The notes under the pieces were generated by a model that did not search any database, had not been told where the DNA came from, and worked only from the letters and a program-made list of their open reading frames with translations. From assembly GCF_018437505.1 (NCBI RefSeq), contig NZ_CP072467.1, positions 2,790,001 through 2,854,000 of the forward strand: a DNA stretch of 64,000 nt, read 5' to 3'. Position 1 is the stretch's first letter. Every line of letters starts with the position of its first letter. The position numbers and the translations under genes are program-made. This document shows, in pieces, positions 17,668-24,734 of this stretch. The DNA comes from Spiractinospora alimapuensis (GTDB taxonomy: Bacteria > Actinomycetota > Actinomycetes > Streptosporangiales > Streptosporangiaceae).

Positions 17668-18648
17668 TCAGGGGATGATCTCGTCGAGGTTGGGCGGCTC
17701 GTCGATCAGACCGTCCTGCTCGGCGAGGTCCGCCAGGAGTCGCACCGACTCCTCGTTGATGGACCCCGGCCAGTTGGGCAGGATGAGTTCCTGGGCGGCC
17801 GCGTCGTCGATCTCGGTGTAGGTGGTCAGGACCCGGCGTGCCTCGTCGGGGTTGTCCTGGGCGTAGGCCGAGGACTCGTTCATCGCCTCGGTGAACCGTT
17901 CGACCAGGTCCGGATCGGATTCAATCTGGTCCGGGGTCGCGAAGTAGGTCGCCGCGGTCAATTCCTCGTGGGTTCCGGCGTAGTTGGCCGCCACGACCCT
18001 CATGCCCGAGTTGAGGGACGACGTGACGAACGGTTCGTTCATCCACGCTGCGTCGACCCGTCCTTCGTCCACCGCCGCCGGCATGTCGGGGAACGGCATC
18101 TCGACGAACTCGACATCCGTGGCGTCCCCGCCGGCCTGCTCCACCATGTGCCGGATCGTCGTGTCCCCGATGTTGTTCAGGGTGTTGACGGCGACGGTGC
18201 GTCCCGCCAGTCCCCCGGCGTCGGTGATCGGGCTGTCCGCCGCCACCACGACAACGCTGTAGTCCTCCTCGACGTCACCCGTCGTGGCGCTGCCCGCGCT
18301 CACCATGTGCAGCGGGATGCCCTCGGCGTTGGCGACCAGCAGGGAGGTGGTGTTGGAGAAGCCGAACTCGTACTGGCCACTGACGACGGCGGGCACGATC
18401 GCCGCACCGCCCTGCGCGAGTTCCGTGTGGAGGTCGATGCCGCGGGCCTCGAAGAACCCCTGCTCGATTCCGAGGTAGACCGGGGCGACGTCCACGATCG
18501 GGATCAGGCCCACCGTGACCTGCTCCAGGCCATCCTCCCCGGCCGCGACATCACCGTCCCCGCCGCACGCCGAGGCCAGCACGGCAGCACCCCCCGCCGC
18601 GACCGCGGCCCGGACGGCACGCCCCCGTCGCCGACGCGGCTCTGGCAT
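17668..18648 (-). CDS. Orphan NMT1/SsuA-type ABC substrate-binding lipoprotein
   Basis: A 326-aa protein; ATG 18648 with GGGAGG upstream. The signal peptide ends in a lipobox LASAC. The mature part matches nitrate/sulfonate/thiamine-precursor binding proteins: LIPIVDVAPVYLGIEQGFF, AAIVPAVVSGQYEFGF and VDAAWMNEPF. It has no permease or ATPase next to it, and is clearly similar to the binding protein at 61112-62110 (same motif order, AQDNPDEAR versus AQEDPDEAR near the end). It may use that system's permeases (inference). Confidence 0.85.
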   Translation of the reverse strand: MPEPRRRRGRAVRAAVAAGGAAVLASACGGDGDVAAGEDGLEQVTVGLIPIVDVAPVYLGIEQGFFEARGIDLHTELAQGGAAIVPAVVSGQYEFGFSNTTSLLVANAEGIPLHMVSAGSATTGDVEEDYSVVVVAADSPITDAGGLAGRTVAVNTLNNIGDTTIRHMVEQAGGDATDVEFVEMPFPDMPAAVDEGRVDAAWMNEPFVTSSLNSGMRVVAANYAGTHEELTAATYFATPDQIESDPDLVERFTEAMNESSAYAQDNPDEARRVLTTYTEIDDAAAQELILPNWPGSINEESVRLLADLAEQDGLIDEPPNLDEIIP

Positions 18649-18805
18649 GGGGCCTCCCTCGGATCCTTCGACCATGGGGAATGCTAGCCCGTCCACCTCC
18701 CCCACCCGAGGCCCGGCCTGCGCCAAGAGCCCCTTGGCGCACACGCGCTGATCGGCGACCCTGGAGGGACGTGGCTAATCAAACCACCGAAGCCGAGGAG
18801 GCACC

Positions 18806-18979
18806 ATGCTCCGCCGACTCACCGCCGCGCTCCTGACCACACTCGCCATCACCGCCGCGGCCTTCGCCACCGCGACACCGGCCACCGCCGAATCCGTAGA
18901 CACAGCGAGCGCCGTCGAAACCATGAAGGTCAAGGGGCTCCCGCAGGACACCGGCGACACGGGCACACGCATCACATAA
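18806..18979 (+). CDS. Small secreted peptide, 57 aa
   Basis: ATG 18806 is preceded by a strong GAGGAGG. The product has a basic N-terminus (MLRRL), a hydrophobic Ala/Leu/Thr-rich core and an Ala-rich cleavage region ATPATAES, leaving a mature peptide of about 30 residues rich in Thr, Asp and Gly. It has no cysteines and no recognised family. It may be secreted; function unknown. Confidence 0.5.
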   Translation: MLRRLTAALLTTLAITAAAFATATPATAESVDTASAVETMKVKGLPQDTGDTGTRIT

Positions 18980-19062
18980 CTCCGCTGGGTCGCGCGACTC
19001 TGCCGGCGGGGACGCGAGTCCTGGAGAATCGAGTGGATCCGAGCGGGTGAGAGCGTCCCCTC

Positions 19063-19572
19063 GTGAACACCATCGATGACGTCCTCGCCTTGGCCGCCAC
19101 CCACGGCCTCCACCTGTCCGTCGAGAGCGCGACTCCGAACGAGGCCGGCTTGGACTACCGGGTCGTGATGGCCGTCGACACCGACGGACGCCGGTGGGTT
19201 CTGCGGGTGCCGCGCCGCCCGGACGTCAGCGAGGGCATGGCCGCTGAGGTACGTGTCCTCGACCTGGTCGGCCCGGCTCTGACCACCGATGGTGTCGCGG
19301 TGCCGGATTGGCGAATCCGTACACCGGAACTGATCGCCTATCCGGCCCCGCCCGAGACCTGTCCGCCCAGTACGGAGCCGCCGGCGAGGAGATTCCGCGG
19401 ACCACCCTGGACGGCTACGCCGAGGCAGGCGGCCCCATCCACCCCGGCCTGGCCACACAAGCCCGCCACCTCTGGGACGCCTCCCGCATCGGCTACGCCC
19501 CTCTACGCCCTCGCAACCCAAACCGAGACCGACATGACCGCGGCGGCCGTGATGCTGAATCCGGAAGACTGA
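19063..19572 (+). pseudogene. Macrolide 2'-phosphotransferase (Mph-like) remnant
   Basis: The first ~87 codons match the Mph family N-terminus: LAATHGLHLSVESATPNEAGLDYRVV, RRWVLRVPRRPDVS and VPDWRIRTPELIAYP. Then the catalytic core (the HGD and DFG-like motifs) is missing. A C-terminal piece, DGYAEAGGPIHPGLATQARHLWD, follows in another frame, and the last codons (PLYALA) return to the first frame. So there is one large internal deletion (roughly 130-140 codons, judged from the ~300-aa family length) plus frameshifts. The enzyme cannot be active. Confidence 0.75.
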
Positions 19573-19634
19573 GCGGTCTGCTTCCTCAAGAACCCTTTCG
19601 CCGCAGCCGGTCCGTGAATCACCGAGGAGACCAA

Positions 19635-20528
19635 GTGACGCACTTCGTCCTGGTCGTCGCCGCCGACGACCCCGACGACGTCCCGGAATTGATGGAGCCC
19701 TTCAACGAAAACATTGAGGTGCCCGACCGTCCCCAATACCTCACTGACTGGCGTTGGGAGTACCAACGCGAGCTCGCCGAGATCGCCGCACATCCCGAGC
19801 GCACTCGCCGGGGGGTGGACTATGACAACCCGGCAGAGGTTCTGGAGTACATGTGGGGGGAAAGGGTCTACCAAGACGACCAGGGCGAGTTCTACGTCAT
19901 GTCCACCGTCAATCCCAACGCGAAGTGGGACCTGTGGTCTATCGGAGGGCGCTACGGCGGCTTCTTCCGGCTCGCCACCACTGTCCCTCCGGACTTGCCT
20001 GATGATCTGGAACATACCGCGTATGAGGACGGCGCCGTGAACGGTGCGCCCAAACGCTTCCTGGACCTGGAGGGCATGCGGTCGGAAGCCGCCGACCGGG
20101 CCGGGCGTGCGTGGGACGCCTTCGAGGCCGTGCGTTCCCAACACCCGCAGGCCAAAGGATGGAGTGCCTTTCACGAACGCTTCCGGGCCAATCCCATCGC
20201 CTACCCCATCACCCAAGCACGGAACGACTACTGGGACCAGCCGCTCGTCCGGGAACCTCTCCCCGAGGATGTGCGTTCGTCCCCATGCCCGATAGACCGG
20301 TTCAACACGAGCCGCAGTGTCCATACCCGCCGCGCTTATGACCGCGGCCCACTCGGCTTCGCCCTACTCACCCGAGAAGGGGAGTGGATGGCCCCCGGCC
20401 GGATGGGATGGTTCGCCACCACCGATGCCACTCAAGCCGACTGGGAGACCTACGCCACCAAGGCCAATGCCTACATCGATGCCCTCAGCGGCGATACATA
20501 CCTGATCGCAGTCGACTGCCACATCTGA
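19635..20528 (+). CDS. Phage-like hypothetical protein
   Basis: A 297-aa protein from GTG 19635 (GAGGAGA upstream). It is soluble, rich in Trp, Tyr and Arg, with a central motif NPNAKWDLWSIGGRYGGFF of the kind seen in phage and plasmid hypothetical proteins (WDWY-x-GGRW). The last part, DWETYATKANAYIDALSGDTYLIAVDCHI, also looks like such proteins. No catalytic motif recognised. It lies between a pseudogene and a tRNA gene, in a stretch with signs of transfer. Confidence 0.7.
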   Translation: MTHFVLVVAADDPDDVPELMEPFNENIEVPDRPQYLTDWRWEYQRELAEIAAHPERTRRGVDYDNPAEVLEYMWGERVYQDDQGEFYVMSTVNPNAKWDLWSIGGRYGGFFRLATTVPPDLPDDLEHTAYEDGAVNGAPKRFLDLEGMRSEAADRAGRAWDAFEAVRSQHPQAKGWSAFHERFRANPIAYPITQARNDYWDQPLVREPLPEDVRSSPCPIDRFNTSRSVHTRRAYDRGPLGFALLTREGEWMAPGRMGWFATTDATQADWETYATKANAYIDALSGDTYLIAVDCHI

Positions 20529-20542
20529 TCTACAACGACGAG

Positions 20543-20566
20543 AACCCCGCCCACCAGAGCGGGGTT
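20543..20566. terminator. Rho-independent terminator
   Basis: AACCCCGC and GCGGGGTT form a perfect 8-bp stem with an 8-base loop, 15 bp after the stop of the phage-like gene. It also lies 20 bp past the 3' end of the opposite-strand tRNA-Lys, so it may serve both. Confidence 0.75.
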
Positions 20567-20585
20567 CGTGTGTGTGGCAGTTCGG

Positions 20586-20658
20586 TGGGCCCCCAGGGGA
20601 TCGAACCCTGAACCCACGGATTAAAAGTCCGTTGCTCTGCCAGTTGAGCTAAGGGCCC
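20586..20658 (-). tRNA. tRNA-Lys (anticodon TTT)
   Basis: The reverse strand folds as a tRNA: acceptor GGGCCCT pairs with GGGGCCC, the D-arm has AGCTCAACTGGCAGAGC, the anticodon loop is CTTTTAA, and the T-arm has GGTTCGATCC. CCA is not encoded. Confidence 0.95.
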
Positions 20659-20932
20659 GCGTGTGTGTCGCGAGATCACGGTGCCACACGCGCTTCTCTA
20701 AGGCTAGCGGTTATCAGCAGGTGGGTACGCCTCGCACGACACGCGTGGCGCGATGTGGCCGCGCTGGGGTTTTGTCGGGATCGTGGGTCCAGTTGATCAA
20801 TGGGCTGGTCGGTGCGTGTGACGGGAGGCACTGTTGTGGGCACTGCTCACCGGTGGATCAGACCGATGAGTTCCGTGGTCCGCCCTGGTCTGTCCGAACA
20901 CGTGAACCAAACGAGCGGAAGGAACTGGGCGC

Positions 20933-21541
20933 ATGAAGTTGGTGACGGTCACGAACGTCTCTGTTGACGGGGTGCTGCAGGGGCCGGGGACGTCGGTGGA
21001 GGATCGGCGGGGTGGGTTCGAGCGGGGCGGGTGGGCGCTGCCGCTGTTCGACGACGAGATCGAGGAGTTCCTCGACGGGGTGTTCCAGCGGGCGGAGGCG
21101 TTCCTGTTCGGGCGGCGGACCTATGAGATCTTCGCTGGTTCGTGGGGGGCGATGGAGGATCCCGGGTCGAGCCCGATCGCGGACGCGCTGCACGCTCGGC
21201 CGAAGTACGTCGCGTCGACCACGCTGACCGACCCCCGGTGGGTCAACACCAGTGTCCTCGACGGCGACACCGCTGCCGCCGTCGAGGAACTGAAGACCAC
21301 GGGTGCGGGCGAGCTGCAGGTCCACGGGAGTGGACGCCTGGTGCGTTGGCTGCTCGACCATCACCTGGTCGACGAGCTCATCCTCATGGTCTACCCAGTG
21401 CTTGTCGGCCAGGGCACCCGACTGTTCCCCCAGGACGGTGCGGACGCGGCGCTCGAACTGGTGGAGTCACGTACCGCCCGGAACGGGGTCATGCTGCAGA
21501 CCTATCGACCCGCCGGGAGGCCTCGGTACGAGGTGCGATGA
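20933..21541 (+). CDS. Dihydrofolate reductase family protein (RibD C-terminal domain)
   Basis: A 202-aa protein with the bacterial bifunctional deaminase-reductase C-terminal fold: N-terminal VTVTNVSVDGVLQGPG, FLFGRRTYEIFAGSW, then LQVHGSGRLVRWLLDHHLVDEL and YPVLVGQGTRLF. It probably reduces a pterin- or uracil-type substrate with NADPH; actual substrate unknown. Its last 53 bp overlap the convergent MFS gene. Confidence 0.9.
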   Translation: MKLVTVTNVSVDGVLQGPGTSVEDRRGGFERGGWALPLFDDEIEEFLDGVFQRAEAFLFGRRTYEIFAGSWGAMEDPGSSPIADALHARPKYVASTTLTDPRWVNTSVLDGDTAAAVEELKTTGAGELQVHGSGRLVRWLLDHHLVDELILMVYPVLVGQGTRLFPQDGADAALELVESRTARNGVMLQTYRPAGRPRYEVR

Positions 21542-22685
21542 CGCCGAGCAGCGGCAGGGCGACGGCCAGAGCGATCGCGAGCAACAGGCCGCTGGCCCAG
21601 ACCGGGCCGGGGGCTCCGAGGCCGGCATGGAGGCTGGCCCCCGCGACGACGGGGCCACCGACGGCGCCGAGGTTGAGGGCCGCGGTGGCGTAGGCGCCGC
21701 CCATGGTGGGCGCCCCCGCGGCCGTGTAGATCACGCGGGCGATCAGGGTGCTGCCCAGGGCGAAGGAGAGCACGCCCTGGGTGAACACCAGGACCAGCAG
21801 AACGATCGGGTGTGCGGCCAGGACGGCGAGGGCGATCCATCCGACCAAAACGAGCGGTCCACCGATCGCGATGAGCTCGCCGGGACGCTGGTCCGACAGC
21901 CGACCCGCGATCCGCACCCCCAGGAACGACCCGACACCGAAGAGCACCAGCACCGCGGGAACCCAGAGCTCGGCCAGTCCCGCGGTGTCGGTGACGATGG
22001 GAGCCAGGAAGGTGAACGTGGCGAACGTCGCGCCGTTGACGAGCGCCGCGACCACCATGACCAGCACCAGGCGCGGGTTGAGGAGTTGGCGGAGCTCACC
22101 TCGCAGGCTGACTGTCGGGTGATCGTGTCCCTCCGCACCGGGGCGAGCGGGAATCCCCCACACGACACCCAAGGCGGCGGGCAGACACAGCATGACGATC
22201 GCCCAGAAGGTGGCCCGCCAATCCACCAGAGTGCCCAGGACCGCGCCACCGGGCACCCCGGCGACGATGGCCACCGTCGTCCCGGCCAGGAGCACCGCCA
22301 GGGCACGACCCTTCTGGTTCGGAGCCACGAGGGTGGCGGCGGTGGCCAACGCGACGGCCAGGAAGCCCGCGTTCGCCAACGCGGCGACGACACGGGTGAT
22401 CAGCAGAACGGAAAAACTGGCGGTGAGCGCGCCAACGACGTGGACGGCCGAGAACACCAGCACGAAACCGAGCAGGCCGCCCCGAGCGGGCCAGCGGCGC
22501 GCGATTCCCGCCATCAGGGGCGCACCCAGCACCATCCCGACCGCGTAGGCCGAGGTCAAAAGGCCGGCCGCACCAACCGACACATCCAGGTCGGTGGCGA
22601 TGTCCGGCAACAGGCCGGCGAGCATGAACTCCGACGTGCTCATGGCGAAGACCGCCACGGCGAGCAGAGTGAGCGCGAGAGGCAT
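21489..22685 (-). CDS. Cmx/CmrA-type chloramphenicol efflux MFS transporter
   Basis: A 398-aa, 12-segment protein. ATG 22685 is chosen for the GGAG 7-8 nt upstream and because family homology begins at MPLALTLLA. It is very similar in motif order to the corynebacterial/rhodococcal chloramphenicol exporters: AMSTSEFMLAGLLPDIA, SALATGV-like helix ANAGFLAVALATAATLV, GRLSDQRPG and APTMGGAYATAALN. A 21-codon leader peptide and a hairpin precede it, suggesting drug-induced attenuation. Substrate by homology only. Confidence 0.85.
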   Translation of the reverse strand: MPLALTLLAVAVFAMSTSEFMLAGLLPDIATDLDVSVGAAGLLTSAYAVGMVLGAPLMAGIARRWPARGGLLGFVLVFSAVHVVGALTASFSVLLITRVVAALANAGFLAVALATAATLVAPNQKGRALAVLLAGTTVAIVAGVPGGAVLGTLVDWRATFWAIVMLCLPAALGVVWGIPARPGAEGHDHPTVSLRGELRQLLNPRLVLVMVVAALVNGATFATFTFLAPIVTDTAGLAELWVPAVLVLFGVGSFLGVRIAGRLSDQRPGELIAIGGPLVLVGWIALAVLAAHPIVLLVLVFTQGVLSFALGSTLIARVIYTAAGAPTMGGAYATAALNLGAVGGPVVAGASLHAGLGAPGPVWASGLLLAIALAVALPLLGVIAPRTEASRRVDRSAA

Positions 22686-22768
22686 CAAAGGACTCCGAGG
22701 TGAAGAGATCAACGAGAGAGAGGCATCTCGTCACCGCGGCCAGCGCCCGAACGACGCGCGCGAGCGGG

Positions 22769-22788
22769 CCCGACCACTCGTGGTCGGG
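22769..22788 (-). promoter_or_regulatory. Leader hairpin upstream of the cmx-like gene
   Basis: CCCGACCAC and GTGGTCGGG form a perfect 9-bp stem with a 2-base loop. It lies between the leader peptide stop (22804) and the exporter start (22685), as in a translational or transcriptional attenuator. A smaller hairpin (GAACC/GGTTC) spans the leader stop codon. Confidence 0.5.
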
Positions 22789-22803
22789 ACGCGAACGTGG
22801 AAC

Positions 22804-22869
22804 CTAGGGGTTCAGGGAGCTGACGGCGTGACCGAAAGCCCCCACCCTGGACGCTTCAGGAGTCGACAT
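22804..22869 (-). CDS. Putative 21-aa leader peptide of the cmx-like exporter
   Basis: An ATG at 22869 opens a 21-codon frame starting MSTPEAS and ending at TAG 22804. A promoter places the transcription start exactly on this ATG (leaderless). Short leader peptides beginning MST precede other chloramphenicol exporter genes such as cmlA, where ribosome stalling induces expression. Role here is inferred. Confidence 0.45.
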   Translation of the reverse strand: MSTPEASRVGAFGHAVSSLNP

Positions 22870-22876
22870 GGCTGGC

Positions 22877-22905
22877 ACCCTACCCACCAGCCGCGACCAC
22901 CACAA
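22877..22905 (-). promoter_or_regulatory. Promoter of the leader peptide / cmx-like gene
   Basis: -35 TTGTGG (22905-22900), 17-bp spacer, -10 TAGGGT (22882-22877). The predicted start, 7 nt further, is the A of the leader ATG. Confidence 0.5.
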
Positions 22906-22955
22906 TCGAATTCCTCCCTAGCCACGGCCAGGAACCGCTGCTAAGGATTGGCCGT

Positions 22956-23981
22956 ATGAGACAGATTCTGGTCGGCACCTACACGGGTGAGCGGGGCGGC
23001 GGGCGGGGCATCTACCGGATGTGGCGCGAGGCCGACGGGGCGCTGACGCAGCCAGAATTGGTGGCCGAGCAGGACAGTCCGTCCTATCTCGCGCTTCACC
23101 CCGGTGGGCGGGCGCTGTACGCCGTGGCGGAGAGCGCCGACAGCGGCGTGGTCCACTACGACTTCGTGGACGGGCGCCCACGGCTACGGGGGCGACGGGC
23201 GATACCGGCCGGGCCGTGCCATCTGGTCGTCACGCCCAGCGGTGAGGCGGTGCTCTCGGCCAGCTACGACGCGGGCACGGTGAATTCCCAGCCGCTAGGG
23301 GTGGACGGTGGGTTCGTCGGGGCCACGACCAGTGTGGCCGGCTATGGCAGCGGGCCCGATCCCGAGCGGCAGGAGGGGCCGCACGCGCACGCGGTGGCGA
23401 TCGCCCCGGACGGCACGGTGCTCAGCACCGACCTCGGCGCCGATCTGGTGCGGGCCCACCGGCTCGACGCGGAGACCGGGACACTGCGGCCGGTCGCGGC
23501 GATTCCGCTGCCGGAGGGCTGCGGACCCCGGCACGTCGTGGTACATGCCTCCGGCCATGTCTACGTGCTGACCGAGTTGGCGGGAGGCATCGCCGTCCTG
23601 GCCCCCAGATCGGGCTACGCGGACCTGGAGCTGCTCGCGCACGAGCCGGCCACGCGGGACGACGTGCCGGGGGACGCCCTGGGGGCGGCGATCCGGGTCA
23701 GCGACGACGGCCGATTCGTCTACACCTCCACCCGGGGCGCCGACCTGGTGACCACCCACCAGGTCAAGGCGGACGGCACCCGGCTCCGCCCGGTGGCCGA
23801 CGTCCCCACGGGCGGACGCTGGCCACGGGACTTCTGCGTGGACGGGCAGTGGCTGCACGTCGCGAACGAGCACTCCGCCACGGTGTGCACCTTCCGGCTA
23901 TCACCACGGACCGGCGCCCCCGAACCCTTCGGTGATCCGGTACCGGTGCCATCGCCGGTGTGCCTGCTGCCTTTGCCGTAG
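22956..23981 (+). CDS. Lactonase family protein (beta-propeller, 6-phosphogluconolactonase-like)
   Basis: A 341-aa seven-bladed propeller of the YbhE/Pgl family: ILVGTYTGERGGGRGIYRM at the start, SPSYLALHPGGRALYAVAE, GPCHLVVTPSGEAVLSASYDAGTV, and the conserved GPHAHAVAIAPDG-like block EGPHAHAV with GCGPRHVVVH. It probably opens a sugar lactone. Single gene, divergent from the MFS exporter. Confidence 0.88.
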   Translation: MRQILVGTYTGERGGGRGIYRMWREADGALTQPELVAEQDSPSYLALHPGGRALYAVAESADSGVVHYDFVDGRPRLRGRRAIPAGPCHLVVTPSGEAVLSASYDAGTVNSQPLGVDGGFVGATTSVAGYGSGPDPERQEGPHAHAVAIAPDGTVLSTDLGADLVRAHRLDAETGTLRPVAAIPLPEGCGPRHVVVHASGHVYVLTELAGGIAVLAPRSGYADLELLAHEPATRDDVPGDALGAAIRVSDDGRFVYTSTRGADLVTTHQVKADGTRLRPVADVPTGGRWPRDFCVDGQWLHVANEHSATVCTFRLSPRTGAPEPFGDPVPVPSPVCLLPLP

Positions 23982-24111
23982 AGGGGCCCGTGCGCGGAGG
24001 ATCGGAGATCCATACGGGGCCAGGAATTCTCACGCTACCTGGCGAAGTCACGCACCAAAAGTTAGCGGAGACATCACTTGGTAACGTGCCCGCTGCGCGA
24101 CTTTCCCGGTT

Positions 24112-24447
24112 TCACGTCAACCCCGTCCTTTTCGCCGCGCCAGCCTGCCGAGCGGCCCATTGGAACGGCCCCACGGCGACTTCCGCCGCGTCCTCGGCAG
24201 ACTTCTTCATCGCGGCACCCAAAGCCCGGGGGGACATCCGGGGGCCCCGGTTGTCCGAAGGCTCATCCGCGCTGGCCTCCACGAGATCATCCCTCAATGG
24301 CAGCGGCTTCACCTTACCTGGCGTCCTCCCGGTGACATCCTTCGCACGCTGGCCGTTCTTTTCCCCCGCCGAGGGGTTTTTCGGATCCTTGTCCTGGCTC
24401 CGTTTCTGCTCTTTCTCCCATTTCTCTTGCTCCCGCCGCATACCCAT
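24112..24447 (-). CDS. Hypothetical hydrophilic protein, 111 aa
   Basis: ATG 24447 has GGAGG 5 nt upstream. The product is highly charged (Lys, Arg, Glu, Asp) with a Lys/Gln/Glu-rich N-terminus likely to be helical or disordered, and an Ala-rich C-terminus. No known domain recognised. The surrounding 24.0-24.7 kb stretch is visibly lower in GC than its neighbours, so this may be acquired DNA. Confidence 0.55.
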   Translation of the reverse strand: MGMRREQEKWEKEQKRSQDKDPKNPSAGEKNGQRAKDVTGRTPGKVKPLPLRDDLVEASADEPSDNRGPRMSPRALGAAMKKSAEDAAEVAVGPFQWAARQAGAAKRTGLT

Positions 24448-24662
24448 AATTCCTCCACGCCCTCTCGGCACGCGACACGCCTGTCGCGACAATATTGGAT
24501 GATCATACTCAAACCGACTGAATCGTGAAAGATGGTGGCTAGCCTAGTGGGAATCGACTCGCATATCAGCAGCGCATGCTGCCGTTCAATCACTCGGGAT
24601 AAACGTCCGATGTCCAGACGTTTTCCCATTGCGCAACTGAAGCCGCCGCCCCAATACGCCCA

Positions 24663-24699
24663 ACGAGGTGACCGGTATCGCTCGCACCGGCCACCTCGT
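24663..24699 (-). terminator. Terminator of the FtsX-type ABC operon
   Basis: ACGAGGTGACCGGT and ACCGGCCACCTCGT form a 14-bp stem with one mismatch and a 9-base loop, 36 bp past the permease stop. A second smaller stem (AAACGTC/GACGTTT, then TTTT on the plus strand) lies at 24601-24624. Confidence 0.65.
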
Positions 24700-24734
24700 G
24701 GTGTCGCTGTCCGCCGGCGACGGAACCCCGCCGG

